From the NCBI RefSeq assembly GCF_032917945.1, contig NZ_CP136624.1, forward strand, positions 5,270,001-5,334,000: 64,000 bases of DNA. Reading direction: 5' to 3'. This document shows positions 48,850-57,165 of this stretch, piece by piece. The stretch's first letter is position 1; each line of letters begins with the position of its first letter. The stretch is from Bradyrhizobium sp. sBnM-33. Lineage in GTDB: Bacteria > Pseudomonadota > Alphaproteobacteria > Rhizobiales > Xanthobacteraceae. The position numbers and the translations under genes are program-made. A model generated the notes under the pieces. It saw nothing but the letters and a program-made list of their open reading frames with translations. It made no database searches and had not been told where the DNA came from.

Positions 48850-49347
48850 ATGTCCCGTATTGCGCTCTATCCCGGTTCATTCGATCCCATCACCAACGGC
48901 CATCTGGACGTGCTGCGGCACGCCGTGACGCTGTGCGACCGGCTGGTTGTCGCCATTGGCGTCCATTCCGGCAAAAAGCCGCTGTTTTCGACCGAGGAGC
49001 GGCTAGAGATGGTTCGGGCGGTATGTGAGCCGATTGCGCAAAAGGCCGGCTGCGCTTTCGACTGTACCACCTACGACAACCTCACCGTAGCTGCGGCGCG
49101 GCAGGTCGGCGCGACCATCATGATTCGTGGCCTGCGCGACGGAACCGACATGGACTACGAAATGCAGCTTGCCGGCATGAACGAGGTGATGGCGCCAGAG
49201 GTGCACACCGTTTTCGTCCCGGCGTCACCCGCGGTCCGCCCGATCACCGCCACGCTGGTGCGCCAGATCGCCGGCATGGGTGGCGACTTCTCCGCCTTCG
49301 TGCCGCCCCAGATTGCCGCGAGGCTGAAGGCCAAATTCGCGGGTTAA
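48850..49347 (+). CDS. coaD: Phosphopantetheine adenylyltransferase
   Basis: A 165-residue nucleotidyltransferase that makes dephospho-CoA from 4'-phosphopantetheine and ATP. The HxGH-type motif is [16 protein letters not shown], and [19 protein letters not shown] with the late [16 protein letters not shown] are standard. Length is normal. It heads a run of genes (two cyclophilins, queA) that in Rhizobiales normally follows gyrA directly. Confidence 0.96.
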   Translation: MSRIALYPGSFDPITNGHLDVLRHAVTLCDRLVVAIGVHSGKKPLFSTEERLEMVRAVCEPIAQKAGCAFDCTTYDNLTVAAARQVGATIMIRGLRDGTDMDYEMQLAGMNEVMAPEVHTVFVPASPAVRPITATLVRQIAGMGGDFSAFVPPQIAARLKAKFAG

Positions 49348-49391
49348 CGCGCTCTTACGCGCTGTCCTGTTTCCATATGACCGGAGCTTTC

Positions 49392-49934
49392 ATGATCCGA
49401 ATTCTCGCCGTTCTCGCCGCGCTGTTCCTTGTGGCCCCCGCGATCGCGCAGCCGCTCCCTGCCAATCTCGACAAGGCAAATGCGATCGTAATCGACACCA
49501 CCAAGGGCCGCATCGTGATCAAGCTGCGGAACGACATTGCGCCCCAGCATGCCGAGCGCATCAAGCTCTTGGCGCGTGAGGGTTACTACAACAACGTGCC
49601 GTTCCATCGCGTGATCGAGGGATTCATGGCGCAGACCGGCGACGGCAAGAATTTTAACGGCACCGGCGGATCGAAACATCCGAACCTGCCGGCCGAGTTC
49701 TCCAACGTGCCGTACAAGCGCGGCATCGTCGGCATGGCGCGAACCAGCGATCCCAACTCGGCCAATTCGCAGTTCTTCATCATGTTCGCCGAAGGCGCAT
49801 CGCTGAACGGCAAGTACACCGTGATCGGCGAAGTCGTGTCGGGCATGGATGTGGTCGACAAGATCAAGCGCGGCGAGCCGGTCGTCGACCCTGACAAGAT
49901 GGTGAAGGTGCAAGTCGCATCCGACATCAAGTGA
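49392..49934 (+). CDS. Peptidyl-prolyl isomerase, exported cyclophilin
   Basis: A 180-residue cyclophilin with a signal peptide (ILAVLAALFLVAPAIAQ), so it acts in the periplasm on folding of exported proteins. Catalytic segments are VPFHRVIEGFMAQTGD, RTSDPNSANSQFFIMF and LNGKYTVIGEVVSGMD. GGAGC 5 bases before ATG 49392 decides the start. The next gene follows after 4 bases, and a cytoplasmic cyclophilin follows that. Confidence 0.93.
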   Translation: MIRILAVLAALFLVAPAIAQPLPANLDKANAIVIDTTKGRIVIKLRNDIAPQHAERIKLLAREGYYNNVPFHRVIEGFMAQTGDGKNFNGTGGSKHPNLPAEFSNVPYKRGIVGMARTSDPNSANSQFFIMFAEGASLNGKYTVIGEVVSGMDVVDKIKRGEPVVDPDKMVKVQVASDIK

Positions 49935-49938
49935 GGCC

Positions 49939-50379
49939 ATGACGGCGGGCCGCAGCAAGCCATTCGTCTGGTTTGCCGCTGCTCTCGCGTGGCTCGCATT
50001 GGGTGCGCATGCGCAGGCTCAGCCGCAGCAACTCAACACCATCAAGGATGTCTTTGCCAAACTGTATTCCTGCTGGCGGCCGCCGCCTTACTCGCGCGCC
50101 AACCCGATGGACATCACGGTCGTCGTCAGCTTCAACCGCGAGGGCGCCATTCTGGGGCAACCCAGGATCACCTACGAGTCGGAACGCGCCAACGATAACG
50201 ACCGGGTTGCCTACCGAACTGCCGTCATGGAGACATTGCAACGCTGCACGCCGTTGCCATTTACCGAGGGACTCGGCGGTGCGGTCGCCGGCCGGCCTTT
50301 CGCGGTCACTTTCAGAACCCGCAAACGTCCACCCAAACCAGAAGAGACAAGAGCATGGCTGATACAGAAAATACTTTGA
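49939..50379 (+). CDS. Exported hypothetical protein, TolA/TonB-C-like
   Basis: A 146-residue protein with a signal peptide (FVWFAAALAWLALGAHAQAQ) and a domain with a single conserved Cys pair (YSCWRPPP, QRCTPLPF). DITVVVSFNREGAILGQPRI followed by RTAVMETLQRCTPLPF has the pattern of TolA/TonB C-terminal domains. It lies between two cyclophilin genes and overlaps the second by 25 bases, so it is co-translated with them. Function is not known. Confidence 0.8.
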   Translation: MTAGRSKPFVWFAAALAWLALGAHAQAQPQQLNTIKDVFAKLYSCWRPPPYSRANPMDITVVVSFNREGAILGQPRITYESERANDNDRVAYRTAVMETLQRCTPLPFTEGLGGAVAGRPFAVTFRTRKRPPKPEETRAWLIQKIL

Positions 50380-50819
50380 TCCTTGAAACCACCCAGGGCC
50401 CCGTCACCATCGAAATGCGCCCCGATCTGGCGCCGGGCCATGTCGCCCGGATCAAGGAACTGGTGCGCGAAGGATTTTATGACGGCATCGTGTTCCATCG
50501 CGTCATCGAAGGCTTCATGGCGCAGACCGGTTGCCCGCACGGCACCGGCACCGGCGGCTCCGGCAAGAAGCTGAAGGCCGAGTTCAACAAGGAACCGCAT
50601 GTGCGCGGCACCGCCTCGATGGCCCGTGCCGCGAGCCCGGATTCCGGCGACAGCCAGTTCTTCATCTGCTTCGATGACGCCTCCTTCCTCAACGGCCAGT
50701 ACACGGTCTGGGGCAAGGTGACGTCCGGCATGGAAAATGTCGACAAGATTAAGCGCGGCGAGCCGGTGCAGAACCCGGACAAGATCGTCAAAGCGCGGAT
50801 GGCAGTGGACGCGGCTTGA
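50355..50819 (+). CDS. ppiB: Peptidyl-prolyl isomerase, cytoplasmic cyclophilin
   Basis: A 154-residue cyclophilin with no signal peptide. FHRVIEGFMAQTGCPHGTGT, ARAASPDSGDSQFFICF and LNGQYTVWGKVTSGMENVDK carry the active-site residues. Its start lies inside the end of the preceding gene. Proline isomerisation in cytoplasmic protein folding is the expected role. Confidence 0.93.
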   Translation: MADTENTLILETTQGPVTIEMRPDLAPGHVARIKELVREGFYDGIVFHRVIEGFMAQTGCPHGTGTGGSGKKLKAEFNKEPHVRGTASMARAASPDSGDSQFFICFDDASFLNGQYTVWGKVTSGMENVDKIKRGEPVQNPDKIVKARMAVDAA

Positions 50820-50841
50820 GCTGCGAGAAACAAACTCCAAT

Positions 50842-50960
50842 GTCATGCTCCGCGAAAGCGGGGCATCCAGTACTCGCCAGCCTTCGCTATAAGAGAGGTC
50901 TGTGAGTACTGGATCGCCCTGCCCCAGTGCGCAATTGCGCACAAGGCGGGCGATGACGGC
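50842..50960. repeat. Intergenic palindromic repeat, 'ccccgcgaaagcgggg' family, copy 3
   Basis: tgtcatgctccgcgaaagcg, an internal tgtgagtactggatcgccct and the right arm gggcgatgacggc. A variant of 6530 and 29060, with an extra gcgcaattgcgc palindrome in its right half. It separates ppiB and queA. Confidence 0.8.
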
Positions 50961-50967
50961 TTAGGCC

Positions 50968-52044
50968 ATGCGCACCGATCTCTTCGATTTCGAACTTCCT
51001 GCGACCAGCATCGCGCTGCGGCCTGCGAGCCCGCGCGATGCTGCGCGCATGCTGGTGGTGCAGCCGGACGGCGTGCTGCGCGACCGAACCGTCGCCGAGC
51101 TGCCGCAATGGCTGGAGCCGGGCGACCAGCTCGTCGTCAACGACACCAAAGTAATTTCCGCGCAGCTCAAGGGCCGCCGCATCGGCCGCGAGACCGAGCC
51201 GAAGATCGAGGCGACGTTGATCAAGCGGCTGGACGGCTCGCGCTGGCGCGCGCTGGTCAAGCCGGCGAAGAAGCTCGCGCCCGGCGACGTCGTTCGCTTC
51301 GGCAACGAGGGCAAGGTCTGCCTGCTCGGCCATCTCGACGCCGAGGTCGAGGCCAAGGGCGAAGAGGGCGAAATCACGCTGTCGTTTTCGTTTCACGGTC
51401 CGGCGCTCGACCAAGCCATCGCCGATCTCGGCACGCCGCCGCTGCCGCCCTATATCGCCTCCAAACGCACGCCTGACGATCGCGATGCGGCCGACTATCA
51501 GACGATGTTCGCCGCAAACGAGGGAGCGGTCGCGGCGCCGACGGCGGGACTGCATTTCACGCCTGAGCTCGAGACGGCGCTACGCCGCCACGGCGTCGAA
51601 TTGCATCGGATAACGCTGCATGTCGGGGCAGGGACCTTCCTGCCGGTGAAGGTGGAGGAGACCTCCGAGCACAGGATGCACGCCGAATGGGGATCGATCT
51701 CGGCCGATACCGCCGCCGCGCTGAACGCCGCCCGCGCCCAGGGCGGGCGCATCATAGCTGTCGGCACCACGTCGCTACGGCTATTGGAGAGCGCCACGGC
51801 CGAAGACGGCACGGTTCAGCCGTTCGACGGCGAGACCTCGATCTTCATCACGCCGGGCTATCGCTTTCGCGCGGTCGATATCCTCATGACCAATTTCCAC
51901 CTGCCGCGCTCGACGCTGTTCATGCTGGTGTCGGCTTTCTCCGGTCTCGACACGATGAAGCGCGCCTATGCGCACGCGATCGCAGCCGGCTACCGTTTCT
52001 ATTCCTACGGCGATGCCTGCCTGTTGTTTCGCTCGCGGGACTGA
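50968..52044 (+). CDS. queA: S-adenosylmethionine:tRNA ribosyltransferase-isomerase
   Basis: A 358-residue QueA that transfers the ribosyl moiety of SAM onto preQ1 in tRNA during queuosine synthesis. [53 protein letters not shown] and [16 protein letters not shown] are typical. The partner gene tgt, which inserts preQ1, would normally be next; here it lies about 8.3 kb downstream at 60375. Confidence 0.96.
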   Translation: MRTDLFDFELPATSIALRPASPRDAARMLVVQPDGVLRDRTVAELPQWLEPGDQLVVNDTKVISAQLKGRRIGRETEPKIEATLIKRLDGSRWRALVKPAKKLAPGDVVRFGNEGKVCLLGHLDAEVEAKGEEGEITLSFSFHGPALDQAIADLGTPPLPPYIASKRTPDDRDAADYQTMFAANEGAVAAPTAGLHFTPELETALRRHGVELHRITLHVGAGTFLPVKVEETSEHRMHAEWGSISADTAAALNAARAQGGRIIAVGTTSLRLLESATAEDGTVQPFDGETSIFITPGYRFRAVDILMTNFHLPRSTLFMLVSAFSGLDTMKRAYAHAIAAGYRFYSYGDACLLFRSRD

Positions 52045-52223
52045 GGCAAGGCCAGGCGTCCTCGCTCGAAAAAGAGGCCCGCCAATTGGGCGGGCAAAGG
52101 TTCAGGGAGGAAGCGCTTTGACAATAAAGCGCAAACGCCTGTCTCTTTGATTCGGCTGATGTCGCCAAGATCGTATAACTACCGTCTCTCGGCGCATCGA
52201 TGCGCGGAACAACAGGGGCTTAC
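52045..52223. other. Intergenic hairpin and promoter region after queA
   Basis: A GC-rich hairpin gcccgccaattgggcgggc (52079-52097) lies 35 bases past queA, but no T-run follows on this strand. A TATAAC-like -10 lies near 52173 before the next gene. This is the left border of the accessory block. Confidence 0.35.
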
Positions 52224-53534
52224 ATGAACTTCTCCGGCATTTTTGCGCGAATAGTCGCTCTGATCGGCGCCGCTGCGCTGCTGTGGCGCCGCCTGCAGGG
52301 ATCCGCGCCTAAACCGGCCTGGGGGAACACGCCGGCAATTCCGGCGGCGAAGCCGCAAGGCGCGATCCCGACGCTCAAGATGCCGACAGCGCAGGGCTGG
52401 AGCGACGGGCAGAAGCCGACCGCAGCGCCAGGGCTCAAGGTCAACGCGTTTGCGACGGGCCTGGACCATCCGCGCTGGATCAACGTGCTGCCCAATGGCG
52501 ACGTGCTCATAGCCGAGGCGACGCAGATCCCCGGCCCGATCAGAACCGTGTTTCATTATGCGATGCAGGCGACGATGCGGCGCGCCGCGGCGCTCGGTAT
52601 CAGCGCCAACCGCATCACGCTGTTGCGCGATCGCGACGGCGATGGCGTTGCGGAGGGGCGCGGGATCTTCATGGAGGGACTGAGCCAGCCGTTCGGCATG
52701 GCACTGGTGGGCGACACCTTCTACGTCGGCAACACCGACGGCGTGGTCGCCTTTCCCTATGTCGCGGGCGCGGACCGCATCACCGCCGAGGGACGGAAAC
52801 TCGTCGCGTTCAAGCCCGGCGGTCATTGGACGCGGAGCCTGCTGCCGAGCGCGGATGGCAAAAAACTCTATGCCGGCGTCGGCTCGCTCAGCAACATCGC
52901 CGAAAGCGGCATGGAAGTGGAGGAGGGCCGCGCCGCGATCTATGAGCTCGATCTTGCGCGGGGCACGAACCGCATATTTGCCAGCGGGCTGCGCAACGCT
53001 GTGGGTCTCGCCTGGGAGCCCAACACGGGCGTGCTCTGGACCGTGGTCAACGAGCGCGATGGGCTGGGTGACGAAACGCCGCCGGACTATCTGACCTCGG
53101 TCCGCGACGGCGGCTTCTACGGCTGGCCCTATTGCTACTGGGGACAGACGGTAGACGATCGGGTGCCGCAGGATCCGGCAATGGTCGCCAAGGCAATCAC
53201 GCCGGACTATGCGCTCGGCGGCCACACCGCCTCGCTCGGTCTGTGCTGGATGCCGGCAGGCACGCTGCCCGGTTTTCCTGACGGCATGGTGATCGGCCAG
53301 CACGGCTCCTGGAATCGCAGCACGCTGAGCGGCTACGCCGTCGTGTTCGTGCCGTTCGAGAACGGCCGGCCATCCGGTCCGGCACGGGATATTCTGACGG
53401 GGTTTCTCGCACCGGATGAGAATGTCTCGTACGGGCGGCCAGTCGGCGTGACGCTTGGTCCCGACCGTTCGCTGCTGGTGGCTGACGATGTCGGCAATGT
53501 CATCTGGCGCGTGACGGGCGATCGACGGGGCTGA
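52224..53534 (+). CDS. PQQ-dependent sugar dehydrogenase-like protein (six-bladed beta-propeller)
   Basis: A 436-residue protein with an N-terminal membrane or signal helix (IFARIVALIGAAALLW) and a soluble-glucose/sorbosone dehydrogenase fold. Blade motifs include LDHPRWINVLPNGDVLIAEA, GLRNAVGLAWEPNTGVLWTV and NERDGLGDETPPDYL, GFYGWPYCYWG, which belong to the GSDH/sorbosone family. It probably oxidises an aldose in the periplasm, with PQQ supplied from elsewhere. ATG 52224 has AGGGG upstream. The substrate cannot be told. Confidence 0.85.
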   Translation: MNFSGIFARIVALIGAAALLWRRLQGSAPKPAWGNTPAIPAAKPQGAIPTLKMPTAQGWSDGQKPTAAPGLKVNAFATGLDHPRWINVLPNGDVLIAEATQIPGPIRTVFHYAMQATMRRAAALGISANRITLLRDRDGDGVAEGRGIFMEGLSQPFGMALVGDTFYVGNTDGVVAFPYVAGADRITAEGRKLVAFKPGGHWTRSLLPSADGKKLYAGVGSLSNIAESGMEVEEGRAAIYELDLARGTNRIFASGLRNAVGLAWEPNTGVLWTVVNERDGLGDETPPDYLTSVRDGGFYGWPYCYWGQTVDDRVPQDPAMVAKAITPDYALGGHTASLGLCWMPAGTLPGFPDGMVIGQHGSWNRSTLSGYAVVFVPFENGRPSGPARDILTGFLAPDENVSYGRPVGVTLGPDRSLLVADDVGNVIWRVTGDRRG

Positions 53535-53641
53535 GCCGGCTCGGCTCGTGGGCTGCGACCGCGGCTCAGGATCAATCCAGACGAGCCGCGACCCGGCTGC
53601 AGCGGAGTTCCTACCGATATCACCAATTGAAAGCTGGTGAG

Positions 53642-54112
53642 CTATTTCGGTGTTGAGGGCATGGCCGAGGAATGGTGGTCGACGATCAGCCAACGCTCGC
53701 CGTTCTTGACGTAAGTGAAACTGTAACGCGCGGGCAAGGTCTTCGCCTCGCCATCCCTGACATAGGAGAACGTGTAGTAGCCAGTGTTGATCGCCGCATT
53801 CCCGTACACGCGGACCAATTGATCGCCGAAGGCGACCTTCAGGCCGGGCAGAACCTTGAAGGCGTTCACGAAATAATCTTGTAGCGCCGCCCGATCGGAA
53901 CGCACGGTCGGCGACAGCGTGCCCCAGAGCACGGCGTCGTCCGCATAGAGCGTCAAGACTTTTTCGGGATCGCCTCCGCCAATAGCTTGCCCCCATGCCG
54001 AGGCCGCTGCCGCTACCTCCGTTTTCGGTTCGACCAAAGCGCTGGAGCCAAATGATAGCAGCACCATGCACAGGGCAAGCGCTGCACTAGCTGCTCTTGT
54101 TAATGATCGCAT
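53642..54112 (-). CDS. SnoaL-like/DUF4440 exported protein
   Basis: A 156-residue protein with a signal peptide (AASAALALCMVLLSFGSSAL) and a cystatin-like NTF2/SnoaL fold: VAAAASAWGQAIGGGDPEKV, LTLYADDAVLWGTLSP, SFTYVKNGERWLIVDHHSSA. The family (SgcJ/EcaC, CaMKII association-like) binds small ligands or acts as a dimer module. ATG 54112 starts the signal; a longer frame to 54160 lacks a signal. It is convergent with the PQQ-type gene. Confidence 0.85.
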   Translation of the reverse strand: MRSLTRAASAALALCMVLLSFGSSALVEPKTEVAAAASAWGQAIGGGDPEKVLTLYADDAVLWGTLSPTVRSDRAALQDYFVNAFKVLPGLKVAFGDQLVRVYGNAAINTGYYTFSYVRDGEAKTLPARYSFTYVKNGERWLIVDHHSSAMPSTPK

Positions 54113-54442
54113 GACGCACTTCCTTGCGAATACGGCCAGATATGAGACGGCCTCTTGCAATGCGAGCGATTAGACTTGCGTGGTTTGGCGTCAGGTAATC
54201 GATGTCACCTGGGCTCATAAATTGAACTTGAACTGTCCCAACCTGGCTTGACGGTGTTTCGTGACCTCACATGAGTGAAACTACATCATCCGCGACCGGC
54301 GAACCATAAGTCAGAGCGGTTGACTTACCGGAGAGCAAAAAAGGTCGATGTCCCATTGGATCAAGATGGGCACTGATTGAGAGGTGCGTAGTGGCTTGCG
54401 CTTCCGAAGTGACCAGCGATGCCTACGTGGCGCGGGCGGTGG
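54113..54442. other. Intergenic region without a supported gene
   Basis: 330 bases between the SnoaL-like gene start and the tautomerase stop. AT-richer than its surroundings; no gene, terminator or palindrome could be supported. Confidence 0.4.
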
Positions 54443-54829
54443 TCAGACGTCGATGCGGAATCCAAGATCGATCTCGGAAGCAGGTTGGCCGCCGCGCAGG
54501 CCCCAGTCTTCGGGAGAAGCCTCGATCAGAACGATCTTGATTTCAGTCGCGGGGACTCCGAGATCATGCAGATTGGCAACCACCGCCTGATAGAGCGACC
54601 TCTTGGCATCGAGAGATCGCCCGGAAAACAGCACGACTTCGATGCGCGTGTACCGCTCGGATCGCCCGGTAGGAATAATCCTTCTATTCGCATCATACAG
54701 GTCCAGCACGATATCGCGGTCGTAATCGGGGATTTTCAGCGCAGAGAGGAGAGCATTCTGAACGGCTTCAAGAACGCTGGCCTCACGGCCTCTCGCCCAG
54801 CTTCCTGTCGTGATCCGCGTGCTTGGCAT
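54443..54829 (-). CDS. Tautomerase-family protein
   Basis: A 128-residue protein that begins M-P-S-T, leaving Pro as the N-terminal catalytic base after Met removal, as in 4-oxalocrotonate tautomerase and MIF-like enzymes. RIEVVLFSGRSLDAKRSLYQ and the repeat of the beta-alpha-beta unit with VLIEASPEDWGLRGG, the Trp being characteristic of the MSAD-like subgroup, support this. ATG 54829 is required by the Pro1 rule. The substrate is not known. Confidence 0.87.
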   Translation of the reverse strand: MPSTRITTGSWARGREASVLEAVQNALLSALKIPDYDRDIVLDLYDANRRIIPTGRSERYTRIEVVLFSGRSLDAKRSLYQAVVANLHDLGVPATEIKIVLIEASPEDWGLRGGQPASEIDLGFRIDV

Positions 54830-54892
54830 GGTGACCTTTCCCAGAGTTCGTGTTGGCGCCGAAACAGCGTGTCGATGTCGCTCGCTGTTGCT

Positions 54893-55012
54893 GCGCAGGG
54901 TGGACAAAGCCACCGGGTCGCGCGAATGCGCGCCCGACAAGCTCCGCGTGCGCACCATCGCGAGCCCGAGTGCTCGATGGCGGGCACGGCGCAAGAGCGC
55001 CGTTGCCCGCCA
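54893..55012. repeat. Composite repeat: 'ggtgggcaaag' family carrying a module from the 'gtagcccgg' family
   Basis: Read on the minus strand, it begins ggcgggcaacggcgctcttg and ends ggtggctttgtccaccctg, the ends of the family at 29196. Between them, gcggagcttgtcgggcgcgc then attcgcgcgacccggtggc is the module seen in repeat copies at 9350 and 24955. It separates asd and the tautomerase gene. Confidence 0.75.
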
Positions 55013-55017
55013 AATTC

Positions 55018-56043
55018 TCACGCTATCGCGCGCTGCGGCAGCAATTCCGCGATCTGGATCGCGTTGAGCGCCGCACCCTTCAGGAGCTGGTCGGCCGACA
55101 CGAACATCGAGATCGAGTGGCCGCTGGCGTCGCTCAGATCCTTGCGGATGCGGCCGACCAAAACGTCGTCCTGGCCCGACGCATCGATCGGCATCGGGAA
55201 ATAGTTCTTCGCCCGATCATCCACGATTCGAACGCCCGGCGCCTTCGACAGGATCGCGCGCACTTCATCCTCGGTGATCGGCTTTTCGCATTCGAAGGTG
55301 ATCGCCTCGCAATGGGCGCGCAGCACCGGCACGCGCACACAAGTGACGCCGATCGCGATCTGATCATCCTCGAAGATCTTGCGGGTCTCCTTGATCACTT
55401 TGGTCTCTTCGCCGTTGTAGCCGGTCTCGGGATCGATTGCCGTGTTGTGGCTGAAGACGTTGAACGCATAAGGCAGCGGGATCACCTTTGGCGTGAACGG
55501 CCGGCCGTCGAGATAGGCGCGAGTCGACTCCACGAGCTCTTCCATTGCGGCCGCACCTGCGCCGCTCGCCGCCTGGTAGGTCGAGACGATTATGCGCTTG
55601 ATGCGGTTCTGGCGGTGGATCGGCCACAGCGGCACCAGCGCTGTTATCGCCGAGCAATTCGGATTGGCGATGATGCCCTTGTGATCGCGGATGCGGTCCG
55701 CGTTGATCTCGGGGATCACCAGCGGCACGTTCGGGTCCATCCGGAACGCCGAGGAATTGTCGACCACGACCGCGCCGGCCTTCACGGCGGCGGGTGCGAA
55801 CTTGCGCGAGATGCTGCCGCCGGCCGAGAACAGCGCGATGTCGACGCCCTCGAAGGACTTTTCAGTGAGCTCCTCGATGACGATCTTCTCGCCGCGGAAA
55901 TCGATGGTCTTGCCGGCCGAGCGGGCGCTCGCCAGCGCCTTGAGCTTGCCGACCGGAAAAGCGCGCCTGTCCATGGTGGCGATGAATTCGGCGCCGACCG
56001 CGCCGGTTACGCCGACGATGGCAACAACGGGTTGATAGCTCAC
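55018..56043 (-). CDS. asd: Aspartate-semialdehyde dehydrogenase
   Basis: A 341-residue enzyme that reduces aspartyl phosphate to aspartate semialdehyde, the branch to lysine, threonine, methionine and diaminopimelate. VAIVGVTGAVGAEFIATMDR binds NADP, the catalytic Cys is in IANPNCSAITALVPLW, and YQAASGAGAAAMEELVESTR follows. The start GTG 56043 (SYQPVVAIVG) has AGAGGA upstream; ATG 56067 lies within the leader. Upstream, a Thr/Lys-rich leader ORF and terminator form a likely attenuator (56083-56247). Confidence 0.93.
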   Translation of the reverse strand: MSYQPVVAIVGVTGAVGAEFIATMDRRAFPVGKLKALASARSAGKTIDFRGEKIVIEELTEKSFEGVDIALFSAGGSISRKFAPAAVKAGAVVVDNSSAFRMDPNVPLVIPEINADRIRDHKGIIANPNCSAITALVPLWPIHRQNRIKRIIVSTYQAASGAGAAAMEELVESTRAYLDGRPFTPKVIPLPYAFNVFSHNTAIDPETGYNGEETKVIKETRKIFEDDQIAIGVTCVRVPVLRAHCEAITFECEKPITEDEVRAILSKAPGVRIVDDRAKNYFPMPIDASGQDDVLVGRIRKDLSDASGHSISMFVSADQLLKGAALNAIQIAELLPQRAIA

Positions 56044-56082
56044 GGGTCTGTCCTCTGGGTTAAGCATGTGTTTGCGGGCAAT

Positions 56083-56112
56083 AAAAAAGCCCCGGTCCTT
56101 TCAGGCGGGGCT
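56083..56112 (-). terminator. Attenuator terminator between the leader ORF and asd
   Basis: On the minus strand the stem AGCCCCG (56112-56106) and CGGGGCT (56094-56088) with an 11-base loop is followed by TTTTTT (run of five extra T). It lies 27 bases after the leader ORF and 40 bases before the asd start, so unless it is overridden most asd transcripts would stop here. The 5' flank ccgaagcccc can alternatively pair with ggggctcgg in the leader ORF. Confidence 0.85.
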
Positions 56113-56138
56113 TCGGTTCAGATAATGCGATCGTTCGA

Positions 56139-56210
56139 CTACGCGCGCACGGCTCCCGAGCCCCCGGAGGGTGCTTTGGTTTTCGTGGTCGCTTTGGTCG
56201 AAGTCGTCAT
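56139..56210 (-). CDS. Thr/Lys-rich leader peptide of asd (23 residues)
   Basis: ATG 56210 to TAG 56139. The peptide is MTTSTKATTKTKAPSGGSGA then VRA: six Thr and three Lys in the first twelve residues, the two end products of the pathway that asd feeds. There is no Shine-Dalgarno, which fits transcription starting at or near the AUG (promoter below). Codons 16-19 contain GGGGCUCGG, complementary to the 5' arm of the following terminator. The layout is that of ribosome-mediated attenuators such as trpL and thrL. Too short for ordinary gene calling; the peptide may have no role of its own. Confidence 0.72.
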   Translation of the reverse strand: MTTSTKATTKTKAPSGGSGAVRA

Positions 56211-56218
56211 GGCCCGGA

Positions 56219-56247
56219 CTTATGCGGCAGCTCGGGGCCGCCGTCAA
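56219..56247 (-). promoter_or_regulatory. Promoter for the asd leader
   Basis: On the minus strand TTGACG (56247-56242), a 17-base spacer and CATAAG (56224-56219). The -10 ends 8 bases before the leader AUG, so the start of transcription would fall at or within two bases of the AUG. Confidence 0.62.
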
Positions 56248-56293
56248 CGGGTTTTGGCCTCATCCGGGCTGCAACAGGGGCAGACGAGCCCCG

Positions 56294-56899
56294 TTATCGC
56301 CGCCTTGCGGCGCCAGGAGGCTCGAGGATCACCTCTTTCAGGTCGTTGCCACTCATGACGACGATCGCGAAACTCAGCCGGCCGCGTTCGCGGATCAACC
56401 CGCCGCTGATAGCCTTGCCCGACGCCGCGTGCTCGGCAACGCGAACGGCATCTGCCAGGCGCTGCCGGATTGTCTTGAGTGCAACGAGGTTGCTGCGGTC
56501 CTCGGCGTCGAACTCCTTCAGGGGCAGTGCGGCTTCGCCGCCGACGATCTTGCCAGTCGTCGCGTCGATGGCGTGGTGCCAGATGCGGTCGTTGTGAAGG
56601 GTTTTGACGCGGTAGACCGGTGAATCCGGGGCACCGTCGAAGCTGACATCGGCGGTCGTCGCGCCGGCATGCAGGGCTTCCGCGATGGCCATCGCCTGGG
56701 TCAGCGAGACCGCCGACCCGCGGAAAAGCGCGAGCTCGCGGCTGACCGCCTGCTGGTCGGACGCGGCGCCATCCTCGGTCTCATTGCGAAGCGAGGCTGG
56801 TCCACCGGTCGGCGACGCGGTGGCATAGATCGGAGCAGGGAGGATGATCGCCACCAGGATTGCTGCAAGCAACTGTCTCCAAGATCTCGGCGCATGCAT
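56294..56899 (-). CDS. Exported PepSY-domain protein
   Basis: A 201-residue protein with a signal peptide (QLLAAILVAIILPAPIYA) and a PepSY domain at about 80-135: LTQAMAIAEALHAGATTADV, then VYRVKTLHNDRIWHHAIDAT with TGKIVGGE. PepSY proteins inhibit peptidases or act in the periplasm. ATG 56899 opens the signal. A palindrome similar to that before the patatin gene lies upstream at 57087-57105, so both may answer to the TetR regulator encoded at 57166. Confidence 0.85.
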   Translation of the reverse strand: MHAPRSWRQLLAAILVAIILPAPIYATASPTGGPASLRNETEDGAASDQQAVSRELALFRGSAVSLTQAMAIAEALHAGATTADVSFDGAPDSPVYRVKTLHNDRIWHHAIDATTGKIVGGEAALPLKEFDAEDRSNLVALKTIRQRLADAVRVAEHAASGKAISGGLIRERGRLSFAIVVMSGNDLKEVILEPPGAARRR

Positions 56900-57086
56900 T
56901 GCGCAGTCTCCATCATGAGGCTGTCTCTGCCGGCGTTGGGCCGGATCGTCTCGAAGAAAGCGCGGCCGACCCTTTGGAGGCATACGGGTCGGCCGCGGAA
57001 CGTCGCAAGTACCGTCGTTTGCGACGATCGAAGCGGCGCGCCCCGCTGGGACCACTGAAAGCGGAAACCGCACTTCGCTTGCAACA

Positions 57087-57105
57087 AAACCATACCGTAT
57101 CGTTT
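57087..57105. promoter_or_regulatory. TetR-type operator upstream of the PepSY gene
   Basis: AAACCATAC-C-GTATCGTTT: the half-sites match at 8 of 9 positions. The same design, AAACTATAC-G-GTGTCGTTT, lies at 60236-60254. It is placed between the TetR stop and the PepSY start, and could control PepSY. Confidence 0.6.
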
Positions 57106-57165
57106 TGTTTTGTCAACGATGCCGTTATGGCGTAACGCACGTGAAACGCCGTTCTCACGGAATTG

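Noticed and set aside
52079..52097. Hairpin after queA as terminator
   Set aside because: No T-run on the + strand; the A-run lies on the wrong side for queA.
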